The position numbers were made by a program, and so were the translations under genes. A DNA stretch of 64,000 nt, taken from the NCBI GenBank assembly GCA_015680905.1, contig CM027378.1, positions 72,755,501 to 72,819,500 on the forward strand, read 5' to 3'. The notes under the pieces are model-generated. The model did no database searches. It had not been told where the DNA came from and worked only from the letters and a program-made list of their open reading frames with translations. Origin of the DNA: Coptis chinensis. Taxonomy: Eukaryota; Streptophyta; Magnoliopsida; Ranunculales; Ranunculaceae. Shown piece after piece: positions 21,641 through 32,831 of this stretch. Position 1 is the first letter of the stretch. Each line of letters starts with the position of its first letter.

Positions 21641-24600
21641 TAGGTCCAATTTGTATTTAGAATGTGAGAGGAGCTAATGACCTGTTGAAAGCAGCGGAAA
21701 TAAACAAGGTGAGACAAAATAAGAAGTTGTGTATCTTTGGTCTGCTAGAAACGAAAGTTAAGTAAGCCAAGTATGACCTCATAAGACAAATATGTTGCCC
21801 TACATGGGAACATACTAATAACTATGATAGGAGTCACTCTGGACGTATCTGGATATGCTGGGATCCGACTGTAGTCAGAGTTCATCGAATAGACGCGTCA
21901 GACCAGTATATACATTGTAGAGTTACATATCTTCCAGCTCCAGAAGAGTTCTTGCTTACCGTAATATATGCTAGTAATGCTCCATGGGAAAGGCTAGTGT
22001 TGTGGAAGGATTTGTTAGGTATCCACAGATCGATCCAGATACCATGGTGCGTAGTAGGCGACTTCAATAACATTTTGTCCGCAAATGAAAGGTTAGGTGG
22101 AGAACCTATGCATCCGAATGAAGCGACTAATTTTAGTTTAAGTATACAGAATGCGGGACTCTCAGATATCAAATCCACTGGGTTCTTTTACACTTGGTGG
22201 AATAAATCTATCGGGTCAACCAGAATAATGTCGAGGATTGATAGATGTATGGTTAATAGTCTGTGGCTATCTCGATACCCGCAAACTATAGCTAATTTTC
22301 TGCCACAGGGTGTTTCTGATCACTCCCCTATTCTCATCACATGGAATGATTTTAAAAGAAATCCAACACCGTTCAGATTCTGCAACTTTTGGGTTTATCA
22401 GGCTAAGTTTAAGACCATGCTAGAGGAAGTTTGGGCTACTAAAATCTACAATAACCCGATGTATATCCTGATGCAGAAACTCAAGTTATTAAAGGAAAGG
22501 CTTAGACCATGGGCAAGAAGGAATTTCTCCAATCTACATGAGAGAGTAATTGTTGCTAGGCAAAATCTACAGGATGTGCAAGTGTTGCATCAAAATAAGT
22601 CTAATGATGCTATGCTGGGAGCACTGGAAAGGGCTGCAATGCAGAAGTATATCAGTCTTGCACGAGCCGGAAGATATGAGACAGAAAGCAGAGGAGGAAT
22701 GAATGATAGATGGTGATAGATGCACCAGTTTTTTCTTCAATTCATTGAAGGAAAAAGCTGCCAAAAAAGGTATTTGGGCAATTGCAAATGATCAGGGGGT
22801 TACAGTTCAGGGTCAGGCAGATGTTTCAGAAATCATTATTGAGTATTTCAGAAAGATGATGGGTACTGAGGTGCCACCAATTAGAGAGAGAGTTTTTCAT
22901 GGATTTGAAAGTCCAGAATGTCATCGAACCGAACATGAGGGAGGCACTTGATGCAGAGGTTACGGGAACAGAGATTAGGCAGGCTATATTTGACATGGAG
23001 AATAATAAAGTGCCTGGTTCGGATGGGTTTAATCCTTTCTTCTTCAAATATTGTTGGGAGACAGTGGGTGATGATGTCATAAGTGCTGTTAAAAATGTGT
23101 TCAGATGTTTCAAGATGCCGAGGGGTATCAATGATACCTTCCTTTGCCTTATACCGAAGGTGAGTAACCCTTCAAGAGTAGAAGAGTTTCGACCAATAGC
23201 ACTGTGTAACACGATATATAAGTGCATATCGAAAGTAATCACCAATAGAATACAAATGGTGATATCTGAACTTGTACATGAGAACCAGTCTGCTTTTATC
23301 CCAGGAAGATCTATTCAAGATAATATTCTCATGGCTCATGAAGTGCTGAGAGGATATGATAGACGTCATGGCACACCCAGATGCTCAGTTAAACTGGATA
23401 TCAGAAAGGCATATGATATGGTTAGCTGGCAAACGATCCTCCTTTTGTTGGAGAAATTTGAATTCCCTCAGAAGATGCAACGATGGATTCATATGTGTAT
23501 TAGTACAGCTTACTACTCTGTCCTGGTGAATGGGTCTCCGGAAGGGTTTTTTGCTGGGAAAAGAGGTTTGCATCAGGGCGACCCCATGTCCCCGTACATT
23601 TTTGTGCTAGTCATGGAAATTTTGGGAATGGTGATCAGGGAAAGCATTGAATCCAGAAACATGTGATACCACTCTAAATGCAAGAGGAATCTATTGACGC
23701 ATTTGGCCTTTGCTGATGACGTTCTCATATTCTGCAAAGGGGAAGTAACCTCTATAGAAGCTCTCAAAGACTGTTTATAGATATTCAGTGAAGCTACTGG
23801 ACTTAGCATCAACCCTCAGAAGACTTTGATCATGACGGGAGCTATGAATCATGATGATGCACGAGCCTTGGCCCTAGATCCTAGGATTGGAACTTGTGAA
23901 ACCTCTAGTAAGATATCTCGGTCTCCCACTCATTTCTACTCACCTTGGAATCAAAGAATGTCAACCGTTGGTTGAAAAGGTCATAGGCCGAATAAAGGAC
24001 TGGAAAGTTAAATTACTATCTCATGCAGGCAGACTACAGTTGATCCTTGCGGTCTTGAGCTCTCTAAACATCTTTTGGGCCAGAACATTCATACTTCCTT
24101 TAGCTGTTCTGGAACAGATTGAGAAAATATGGGTCAATTTCCTATGGAGCGGAATTGATTCCAAAAGCTGTGTGCATCAAGCAAGCTTGAACACCATCTG
24201 CAAAACAAAGGAGGAGGGCGGTCTAGGGATGATGAATATGGCAACATGGAACAAGGGCGCTCATTGTGGGCTGTTGTACAAGATCACAAGTAAAGAGAGT
24301 AGTGTCTGGGTCAATTGGGTTTGGAAAAATCAGCTGGAGAATAAATTCTTGTGGACTATGCCGATTCCCAGAGATTGTTCTTGGTCTTGGCGTAACATCT
24401 TGAAGTGTAGAAAGGAAGCAAGAGAGCTAATATGGTATTCTATCTCAAATGGTGAAGATACTCTCTTGTAGCACGACATTTGGTGCAGCAGCAGTCCTCT
24501 CTTACATAATCTACAAGCGGTAGCTGAAATCAAGCTTCCCCTCAATGCTACAGTGAAAGAGCTATTAACCAATGGAGGCTGGAATGACATAGTCAGCAAT

Positions 24601-25791
24601 CTCCAGTGCAGTACCCTCAGAGAAGATATTTTGAGCACCAAAATTAATCGACACATAGAGAGAGATCGAGTAGTATGGACACCGCATCATAGTGGGTCAT
24701 TCACGTCGAAAAGTGCGTACCACGCTCTGAGAAGACATGGGGGTAAGGTTAGATGGCAACGCCTGGTATGGGGCCGACTGGTGATACCTAGTCATTCCTT
24801 TATTGCCTGGCAATTATTCTCAAACAGTCTCTCCACTCAAGACAGGCTAGTTCATAAAAAGATTCTAACACATTCATCTTGTTGCCTGTGTCAGCAAAGT
24901 CGGGAATTCTCAAATCATCTCTTTTTGATTGCTCCTTCTCTCGAGAGGTGATCAATGGCATTAAGATAGTCTTGGGTATTGCAACAGATTGCAGAAGCTC
25001 AAATAGAGAATGGTCTTCACTTTTGAAACTTTGCAGAGGGTCTAGCCAGGTGGTGGAAATCTATAAGAGTTACATATGTGCAATAGTTAATGGGATCTGG
25101 AAGGAGCGCAATGCACGAAGGTTCTCTAATCATAGCAGGCCAGCATCAGTGGTGTTGAAAAGCATTCTGAGGAAGATGAGAAGATATATACAGGTGAAGG
25201 TATCGGAAATGGAGGACTCTGACGATGCTCGAAGGCTAGCTTAGGATCTCGGGATCCAAGTGAATTTTAAAAGTGCGACACAACAGATCTGCATGCACTT
25301 GGGATCCACCTGAACAGGACAGAGTCAAATTGAACACATATGGGGCTATTGCAGGAAATGGTACGGGTCATGGGGGAGCAATCCGTAACAGTAAGGGCGA
25401 GTTATTGACAACATTCTCTGGTAGTGGAGGAGAGAGGTCAATACTCTTTCAAGAACTGAAGGCTATTGAGATTGGGTTGTGTATATGTTTGGAACTAGGC
25501 TGTGAAAAAGTGGATTTGGCATCAGACTCACTACAAGCAGTACAAATGTGTAACAACCTAGCCAAGCCGCCATGGAACTGTCAAGATGTGCTCAACCATA
25601 TTATGGATACAGCGCCACAGTTGTTAAGTTGTACCTTTTCACATGTTTTTAGGGAGCCTAATAGAGTTGCCGACCACTTGGCTGGCCTATCTATTGCTCA
25701 TGATTTTAATCTCGTGAATATCGGTCCTCCAATATGTAGAGAGTTGTATAATGAGGATGCAAGAGGCACCATTTATGTAAGAATTGGATGA
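21637..25791 (+). pseudogene. LINE 2 ORF2: endonuclease-reverse transcriptase-zf-RVT-RNase H
   Basis: Endonuclease about 21637-22400 (MIGPICI then a stop; CVVGDFNNIL, SRIDRCMVN, GVSDHSPILI). Reverse transcriptase about 22960-24200, with RCSVKLDIRKAYDMVSW, LHQGDPMSPY and LAFADDVLIFC; this last motif is near 23700 in another frame. zf-RVT 24553-24951. RNase H 25273-25791, with the start motif LNTYGA where LNTDGA is usual, so the first catalytic Asp is lost; later ASDS and PNRVADHLA remain. Frame breaks lie near 22700, 22900, 23665, 23880, 24470 and 24950. Its close parallel to LINE 1 in order and motifs suggests a related family. Confidence 0.88.
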
Positions 25792-25850
25792 TGTATTCAG
25801 GTGAGGGTCAGCCTAACCCTAGCTTAAAAAAAAAAAAAAAAAAAAAAAAA

Positions 25851-26060
25851 ACTCCTAATTTGTAGGGTAGCACATTTTTGTTAAGTATACGTGTATTTGA
25901 TTCCTAATTAAACTCCTAATGAAAATGAAATTACGTACCGAAGTTTAGAGTTTGGATGATTTTGTTATATTTGTTTCCGAATTAAACTCCTATTTTGTAG
26001 GGTAGCACATTTTTGTTAAGTATACAAATATTTGATTCCTAATTAATTAAACTCCTAATG
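25851..26060. repeat. Imperfect tandem repeat of about 133 bp
   Basis: 'actcctaatttgtagggtag' at 25851 recurs as 'actcctattttgtagggtag' near 25985, each followed by cacatttttgttaagtatac. A third partial unit precedes LINE 2 at about 19580-19636. Confidence 0.65.
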
Positions 26061-26347
26061 AAAAGAAATTACTTAAGTTTCCTAATATTTCGTTCCTTTA
26101 TTTTTTGTTAGGGTTTGGATTTGAATTGTTTCCAACACTTATTACTACCGAAATTGGAGTCTAAAATTTCCTATTCATTAGGTGAGATACACATATCTCA
26201 AGGCATGAGATTAAATCTCAGCCACCACATAGTTTTTCCCAGAAGAACCAGTCCTATATATTATGTTGTATTGATATTGATTATTTTTATTTTTTTTTCT
26301 AAATTTTATGTTTCTCAAACGACAAACTCTAATATATTAGCTAGAGA

Positions 26348-26711
26348 CTAGCCACTGTGCAAGTGGTACCCACTTGGGCTCCACTAACTTTTTTTTTTAA
26401 ATTAAAAATTTATATGTTAAATTACTATTTTGCCCCTGCAACCAAAATACTATTCATCATACCCCATATTTTTTATAATATAGTAAAATATATGTTAAAT
26501 TACTATTTTGCCCTTGCATGTAGAATTTTTTCCCACCATAGGGTCCCACCTATGATGACACAATTGATAAAAAAAAACACTATTTAAAAGAGAAATATTA
26601 CTATTTTACCCCTTAAAAGTAAAAATAAAAACTATAAAATAACTCAAATGTCCCTGGGATGTACACCAAAACACTATTCATCATACCCTATATTTTTCTA
26701 ATATAATAAGA
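26348..26711 (-). mobile_element. Small non-autonomous Helitron C (364 bp)
   Basis: On the minus strand it starts TCTTATTATATTAG (from 26711) and ends with hairpin CCAAGTGGGTACCACTTG, then an 8-base spacer and CTAG (26351-26348). Flanks are A (26347) and T (26712) on the plus strand, the expected A/T target. The paralogous site near 1425-1465 lacks the insertion. Confidence 0.8.
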
Positions 26712-26827
26712 TAAATACCTTTGGTCTATACATATATTTGTATGCATGGACACATTGAAAAACTTGGGTTGCAAATAAATGAGTATGGATAATGATTTCG
26801 CTAAATTGTACTCAACGAGCATCTAGA

Positions 26828-27242
26828 TTTTATTTTTATTTATTTTTTATTTTTTAAAAATATTTAGAGGGCTAAGCTAGTTAAGGCAAACCCACACCGG
26901 TTACACTAAAAGATCTAGCTCGAAAGATACATTGCCTGAAGGTTCATCAATCCTAAAGGGAAGCCTAGCCCGAAGGCTCTCGCTGATGCGCCATTTTGAG
27001 TAGACCCAACCGCCTCCACGTACTTTGTCCATGAAGACTTGTTTTCTGTCCTTGGTCCACCTATTGTAGCTTGTAGCACTTTGTCTCTAGCCTAAAGGCT
27101 CACTTGATCCAAATCTCATCACATAATTACACAAGAAAAATAAATCTCAACTAACACTTATTAGTGGGATTCAAACTTACAACCTCTCCCATGAGGAGAG
27201 GGGTACATAACTAATTGAGCTAGAAGCTTTCGTAATTTAGCA
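26828..27242 (-). mobile_element. tRNA-derived SINE (about 415 bp)
   Basis: Flanked by AGCATCTAGA at 26818-26827 and 27243-27252. Read on the minus strand, box A-like TAGCTCAATTAGTTA (about 27222-27208) and box B-like GTTTGAATCCC (about 27175-27165) give the internal Pol III promoter of a tRNA-derived SINE. The 3' end is A-rich (T-rich at 26828-26865 on the plus strand). The paralogous locus at 1571-1590 reads straight through 'caagcatctagaattac', so it is an empty site. The length is above that of most plant SINEs. Confidence 0.8.
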
Positions 27243-27464
27243 AGCATCTAGAATTACAGTGCTCTAGTGCCAATTCTCACTCGATCAACAATTTAATTCA
27301 GTATATCATGTGATTTAATTCAATATCATCATGTCTTTTAACACTTGAGTCGCAAGAATTTCAAGTTTGGTTGATAATTTTTTGGTTTTTTTTAGGCACC
27401 CTAGTTTTTTTTAGTTCCTTTTCCCCCTTATTAGGGCATTACCAATGGAGCCTTTATATAATTA

Positions 27465-28698
27465 CTAGCTAAAATGCACGTGCTCGCACGTGGATGTAAA
27501 ATAAAAGTGTAGATGAATTTTGAGTATTTACAGATATCAAAATAATATAAAAACAACATGCATCAACATTAGGTTACAAATTTTAGGCTTTCATGACTAT
27601 ACAACAGAAGTAAAGCTCAGTACAAAAGTACAAAATTGTTTATACTACTAATTTGTCAGCCTCTTGTAAGGTTTGATATTTTTATCTAAGTTTTTTTTTA
27701 TAACTTAGTTGCCAATGATGGTCCAAAGTTGTTTGCAATACTCACGCAACTTGTTCTTGACCAACCCTGCGTGCCAAAAAAAAAAGGAGTCCAAATTCAA
27801 TCTGATATAAGAAGGAAGAGCATATATAGTACAAAAAAAATATAGAGAAGAGCTTACCAAAAGTGTAATGCAATTAAATTAGTCCGCCTACAGATAAATA
27901 TATAAAACAACCTCATTCATGTCGCCATCCATAATTTTAAACCTTTTAATAATGATTTGTAGCAACTCACCGTATGTAGTGGCATAACTGAAAAAATAAT
28001 AAAATTGTCATTAGCTATAAACTAAACATTGTACATGCCGTCTCGGAAATAAAGCTATGGAAAGAGATTTAGTTTGCAGAAGAAAAACGTAATCAGAGAT
28101 ATCAACACATGATGGTTAAGGATAAAGTGAGAACTTAAATTTTTTGAAAGAACACTACCTAAAAAGAGAAAATTGATATATGAACCGCCAGGAATTTTTG
28201 ACGGTGCAGAGCTTTGTTAGATTGTAACTGTATGTGCATAAATGGTTCTCTTGGTAGACAATACCTGAATATCTTGATCACCTGCATGGTAGTTGAGCCT
28301 TTAAAATTAGCTTGCAAAATACACATATAATATATTCAACCAGCTGGATATTCAAACAATATCAAAATTCATAACATTTTTTCCCTTTTAAACTGATGAT
28401 ACATGAACATGATGATCAGGAGAACTTGATACTTGATATGATCCTCAAGTCACCCTCCCCAAACTAAATTTGAGGACTCAGTTACAAAACCATGTGTTGA
28501 AGGGAATCTAAAGCTCATGGTCTAGACTTGACCAACCAATCCTTTAGAGACTCGTATACAGCAAAGTTGAGGCCAACATACGAGACCTGCAAACACCAAA
28601 ACCAAGTAAATTACACAGGGGACTCTGTATACTTTGGTGAGATGCACAGTAAACATTTTGAGCTCAAAATGTCAACTCTGTTTCTTGCTTAATATAGT
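27465..28698 (-). mobile_element. Non-autonomous Helitron D with a captured carrier exon
   Basis: On the minus strand the 3' end is hairpin CACGTGCGAGCACGTG, then CATTTTAG and CTAG (27468-27465), followed by T. The 5' end is inferred at about 28698 from CTATATTAAGCAAGAAACAG, which resembles the starts of Helitrons A and B. The expected TC now reads AC, so this end is less certain. About 1.2 kb, AT-rich apart from the captured exon at 28515-28586. Confidence 0.65.
28515..28586 (-). pseudogene. Captured exon of a mitochondrial adenine-nucleotide carrier (ADNT1-like)
   Basis: After an acceptor (TTTGCAG) the minus strand reads VSYVGLNFAVYESLKDWLVK SRP and then a stop. This matches the conserved 'PYVGLNFxVYESLKDWL' helix segment of plant ADNT1, a mitochondrial ATP/AMP/ADP carrier of the inner membrane. 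Only this one exon is recognisable; the rest of the gene is absent. It lies inside Helitron D in the element's own orientation, as expected for a captured fragment. Confidence 0.7.
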
Positions 28699-29489
28699 GT
28701 CCAAGGTTGACCACAAGGAATAAATCATGGATCCTGTCACCACAATGGGGAGGTCCAAAATGGGGTGACGAAGAACCTGTCACCACAAGGAACAATAGAT
28801 CTTCTGATCAATGTGTAAGTTTTTTGAGAGGCAAATGTCACAGGGGCTCATCATGCACATACATCCATGATGATTTTATAGCTGATGGCCGTGGAACAGG
28901 TGAAAGGATCCATGAGAGGGACACAGATGTATACTCAGGACATGACCATAGGCGTGACCCACCTAGGAACAACATCACTTTTTGTAAATTTTTTGCTTCT
29001 GGAAATTGCCGTAAGGGGATAAGTTGCAGGTTTTCTCAACCCGAAGGAAGGTTTGCAGACCAGCGGGGCCATAATTTGGGTGATGAGAATAAATCATGGG
29101 GAGGTCCAAAATGGGGTGACGAAGAACCTGTCACCACACGTGGTAATGTAGAAGGAGGTTCACTAGACGGATCTGGCCGTGTCCAGGGTAATGGATGGGG
29201 TGATCATAGGTATAACTATAAACCAGTTGTTTCAACTTGGGATGATGAAGCTGCGAATGACATACTACAAGGAAGGTCTGCAGATGTAAAGAGGCAGAAT
29301 AGTTTCGGTTATGAGAATAAGTCCGGACGAGGTCCGAAAGGGAGTGATGAAGTAGGTGATTCAGCTCATCATACTGTAGGAGGAAGGCCACTGAATGAGT
29401 GGTCTACACGCATTCGAGATAGCGGACCGGATGATCGGTATAAGCATAAACTTTGGAGTCGAGAGAGGAGCATCTGCATTTCCCTTTGA
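28699..29489 (+). pseudogene. CCCH zinc-finger gene fragment, copy 1
   Basis: Fragment of a plant CCCH zinc-finger protein resembling Arabidopsis C3H38 (At3g18640), presumed to bind RNA. It reads from about 28707. Finger 1 is CVSFLRGKCHRGSSCTYIH (C-X7-C-X5-C-X3-H). Finger 2 is CKFFASGNCRKGISCRFSQ, where His has become Gln because of a 21-base in-frame deletion near 29038. A WGGPKWGDEEPVTTR segment occurs twice (about 28747 and 29096). The tail is Gly/Asp/Arg-rich. The frame is open for 260 codons, but the gene's real ends are absent. Two further copies are at 29990-30556 and 45462-46168. Confidence 0.75.
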
Positions 29490-29499
29490 ATATAGCATC

Positions 29500-29989
29500 G
29501 CAACAAACAGTGATTTCTGAGTTTCTTTATTGTGTTTTCGACTTATTATTGGACTTGTGTTTTTGAGTTTCCCCATTTTGTTGTGATGGCTACTACACCG
29601 CACAGTTCGGTGGGGGTGTTAATTGTTCTTGGAGGGGAGTTTCAATGGATAATCGTATTGGTGGTGTTAGTTCAGTGAAAATGTTTGATGAGAGGAATGG
29701 AGTTTTTCGTCACAGTGGACAGTTTAGATGTGTGGCCGGTGGTTTACACAATGTTAAACAATATCACAGTAGTAAAGACTCTTTCTTGAATCTACATCCC
29801 GAAGTCTCGATGCTTAGAGGAAGCGAGGTGAATGACAGTATTATTGGTCTGAGAAAGGAGAGCTCAGCCAGCATTGTCATTGACAACTTAAAAGTATGAG
29901 CCATTGGGTACGTACCAATGTCATTCTTCTTCTGATTCTAGGCTACAGTATCTATTATAAACTTGAAATTTTAAGATGATAATGCTGTT
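29500..29989 (+). other. Spacer with an unassigned open frame
   Basis: Open frame at 29645-29899 (84 codons, MDNRIGGVSSVKMFDERNGV). It is extended upstream in frame by GYYTAQFGGGVNCSWRGVS from about 29590. Composition suggests an exon of the same CCCH-type gene or another captured gene, but I recognise no family. It is followed by AT-rich intron-like DNA up to copy 2. Confidence 0.35.
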
Positions 29990-30556
29990 ATCCATTTTTT
30001 TGCTTCTGGAAATTGCCGTAAGGGGATAAGTTGCAGGTTTTCTCATGAAGGTGAAGTTCTTGATAAACCCGAAGGAAGGTCTGCAGACCAGCGGGGCCAT
30101 AATTTGGGTGATGAGAATAAATCATGGGGAGGTCCAAAATGGGGTGACGAAGAACCTGTCACCACACGTGGTAATGTAGAAGGAAGTTCACTAGACGGAT
30201 CTGGCCGTGTCCAGGGTAATGGATGGGGTGATCAGAGGTATAACTATAAACCAGTTGTTTCGACTTGGGATGATGAAGCTGCGAATGACGTACTACAAGG
30301 AAGGTCTGCAGATGTAAAGAGGCAGAATAGTTTCGGTTATGAGAATAAGTCCGGACGAGGTCCGAAAGGGAGTGATGAAGTAGGTGATTCAGCTCATCAT
30401 ACTGTAGGAGGAATACCACTGAATGAGTGGTCTACACGCATTCGAGATAGCGGACCGGATGATCGGTATAAGCATAAACCCTGCTCAACATTCATATCTC
30501 TCTATAGAGGGTTGTCAGAGCTCGAACGGTTTTATTCACTTCCCGAAGTGAGTTAA
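29990..30556 (+). pseudogene. CCCH zinc-finger gene fragment, copy 2
   Basis: Begins after intron-like DNA with FFASGNCRKGISCRFSHEGE. Here finger 2 keeps its His and the HEGEVLDK stretch that copies 1 and 3 have lost, so it is nearest the ancestral form. It then follows copy 1 almost base for base (GGPKWGDEEPVTTRGNVEG to DRYKHKPCS). It ends ERFYSLPEVS with a stop at about 30556, in sequence that differs from copy 1. There is no start codon of its own. Confidence 0.75.
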
Positions 30557-30565
30557 AAAGAGAGT

Positions 30566-30808
30566 ATGGCTAAATCTTGCAAAGGGTTGGCAATGGAACT
30601 GGTAAAGTGTCTTAGTGAATCCGACTGTGTTAAGGTAACACCCCTTTTGTTTCTATAACCAAACAGCTTATTCAGTTGATGAAAATTTGGTATGTTATTG
30701 TAGGTTGAAAACAAATCATATAGGGAGTGTTCTGGTGAAAAGACGCCATCCATATCCATTGAGTGTGTCGTGTTAAGGGAAACTTATTTCAATTGCAAAA
30801 GAGGCCAG
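30566..30808 (+). pseudogene. Captured COA5/PET191 gene fragment (two exons with intron)
   Basis: Exon 30566-30634 encodes MAKSCKGLAMELVKCLSESD CVK and ends at a GT donor. After an intron, exon 30704-30808 encodes VENKSYRECSGEKTPSIS and on to NCKRGQ, ending at AG|GTATG. This matches the start of plant cytochrome c oxidase assembly factor COA5/PET191, a twin-Cys protein of the mitochondrial intermembrane space. The cysteine spacing is intact. The last exon (about a dozen residues in the family) was not found, so the copy is incomplete. Keeping the intron shows capture from genomic DNA, not from mRNA. Confidence 0.85.
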
Positions 30809-31282
30809 GTATGTTTCCTTTTCCCATTCTTTTGGAGATTTCGGTTGATGGCCAATTCCCATTTTGTTCATTTGTTTCTCATTTACACATATTTACAATG
30901 AAGAGACAAAAAACCAATGATGTGGCTCATGTATAAGTTTTACGGCCGTATGTTTGCCACTACAGACAGTTGAAGTAGGCAAAGAGTGACTTTGAGAACT
31001 CTTGCTTTAAGGATGTCACTGAAAATGTTGACTATGAGTGCTTTGTGATTCTATTCATCTGTAATTAGAGGCAGGAGTTTCGAATTTAACAAAGTACATT
31101 GTGTGTTTTCATCTATAATCATAAACTAGATATTTAAGAGTTTGTTCGTGGTCGTTGGCCAACCATTTTTACTTCTAGGACTACGTTGGTCACTAATATT
31201 TAGATCTAATTTTATTTTATTTTTATAATTTAATCTTTTTCTTTTCTGTTGATTTATAAATAATAGATTGTTGGTTTTCAGA

Positions 31283-31983
31283 TATGGCAGGATTAGCACC
31301 AGAAGGATCTCAGTTTGATGGTCGTCAGTATGATTCAAAGATGAATGATTTGTATGTTTTACTGGATTTATATATTTGAGCTTTTATTATTAGATGTGGA
31401 ATATGATATTGTAATTTTGGGTTTTTGATTGGATGTGTGTAGACTCACTGCTGATTGGTTTTGATGCAATGAATTTGCAAGAGAACCTTCTCAGGGGAAT
31501 TTATGCTTATGGTAAGTATCAGCTGCGCCTTTCAGTTTTTCATAAGCATGTGAGATATTTTCTTTGGGAGTTTGAGAAATATTCGAATAATATTTTTTAG
31601 CTAGGTACTGGTTGAATTTACAAGGAAAATCGAGTTTGTTGGGTTTTTTGTTGAATAATTATTTGGCGGTATGTGTCTTTGCATAAGTCACCGCTCTCAT
31701 TGTGTTGGATTATCCGTTGTAAATAGGTGTTTTGCATATTTATCGCATCATGAGTAGCTCTTGGTTCTCCTAGAAATAAGAATTCCATGTGATTTATTTT
31801 TCTTTTTGTTTTGTAGGTTTTGAGAAGCCCTCTCGCTATTTGACAAAGGGGATTGTACCCTTCTGCAAGGGGCTTGATGTGATCCAACAAGCACAGTCTG
31901 GAACAGGAAAGACTGCTGCTCCCTCCGCCCTGATAGCATCAAGATGTTTGTACTGGATGAGGCTGATGAAATGCTCTCCAGAG
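31283..31983 (+). pseudogene. Captured eIF4A fragment
   Basis: Pieces of the DEAD-box translation initiation factor eIF4A, with introns. At 31283 MAGLAPEGSQFDGRQYDSKM is the N-terminus; at about 31450-31511 FDAMNLQENLLRGIYAYG ends at a donor. At 31817-31918, after an acceptor, come FEKPS, then [19 protein letters not shown] and TGKTA, which includes motif I (GTGKT). The next 60 bases encode the [17 protein letters not shown] region in another frame, so an internal deletion has joined motif I to the DEAD motif. Too short to be an active helicase. Confidence 0.88.
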
Positions 31984-32131
31984 GTATGTGTTGCATAAGC
32001 TGCCTACTCTCATTGTGTTGGATTATCTGTTGTAAATAGGTGTTTTGCATATTGTACTGCATCATGAGTAGCTCTTGGTTCTCCTAGAAATAAGAATTCC
32101 ATGTGATTTACTTTTCTTTTTGTTTTTGTAG
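31686..32131 (+). repeat. Duplicated intron within the eIF4A-ERF chimera
   Basis: About 31690-31816 and 31995-32131 are near-identical ('ctctcattgtgttggattat', then 'tagctcttggttctcctaga'), each ending in a T-rich tract and TGTAG acceptor. Both exons that follow start GTTTTGA. The second copy now precedes the AP2/ERF exon. Confidence 0.8.
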
Positions 32132-32250
32132 GTTTTGATACATTTGATACAGTTGAAGCAGCTGCGAGAGCTTATGATGAAGCTGCACTCAGGTTCAGAG
32201 GAAGCAGAGCAAAACTAAACTTCCCCGAAAGCTCCCCTTTTGTATCCTAA
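32132..32250 (+). pseudogene. Captured AP2/ERF domain fragment
   Basis: After the duplicated acceptor the frame reads [20 protein letters not shown] and [13 protein letters not shown]. This is the C-terminal half of an AP2/ERF DNA-binding domain (the amphipathic helix with [10 protein letters not shown] and the RAKLNFP end). The N-terminal half with the beta-sheet that contacts DNA is missing, and a stop follows soon after. It sits on the same strand as, and downstream of, the eIF4A exons, apparently as the next exon of a chimeric transcript. Confidence 0.85.
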
Positions 32251-32830
32251 TCTTTGTTTTGGATCCTTTGCAAGTAAACTCCTAATCACATCTTTGGCAG
32301 CAAAACTGAAAGTGGATCCATCTGGGAACTTGAGCAGTCATCCAACCGCATTGAACAATGTCTCACGATTACCATTGCCTCTGAATGGCGCAAAGTTGCT
32401 TTGCAAGGAAATCGCAGGTCATGTAGAGTTTTACAAGTATTGATTCAACAGAAGAAGGGTGTCACTTTGTTTCTTCTGGTTTTCAGATAGCGATGGCTGA
32501 TTCTATGTATGTGTACACTAGCCTCAAGGACTCAACTGTATACTATCATTTTGAATCCATAGTATAATATCATTAATATTTTTAGGTCCCATTTTATGTT
32601 TGGCATTGTCAGTTAAAGTGTTGAAGTGTTGTTATTTCATCATTGTTGTTGTCAAAAACTTTCTTGAATGATTCCTATTATAGTTTTCAAAGAGTGCTTT
32701 TTCCGACCATTATCACATTTCAAAGCCATTTGTGCCCACAAAAACAAAACTGTTTCCAGTTTTTCGACCAGATCAGGAACCTCCCAAACTTTGAAGTCAA
32801 CTTGACCAAAGCATGAATTTTCGTTGGAAT
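32251..32830. other. Captured or intergenic DNA
   Basis: An acceptor-like site near 32300 is followed by an open stretch to about 32490 in two frames, with no family recognised. 'gtttttcgaccagat' near 32760 recurs at about 46240 beside CCCH copy 3, another sign of block duplication. Confidence 0.35.
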
Positions 32831-32831
32831 C

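Larger units (their letters stand above)
19637..25850 (+). mobile_element. L1-type LINE retrotransposon (LINE 2), near full length
   Basis: Sense-strand L1-clade element with a 5' leader (19637-19992), ORF1, ORF2 and a 25-A tail (about 25826-25850). An 11-bp target duplication, AAACTCCTAAT, occurs at 19626-19636 and 25849-25859; part overlaps the A-tail. Length (about 6.2 kb) and the presence of both ends suggest full-length insertion. Both ORFs carry frameshifts and stops, so it is no longer active. Confidence 0.9.
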
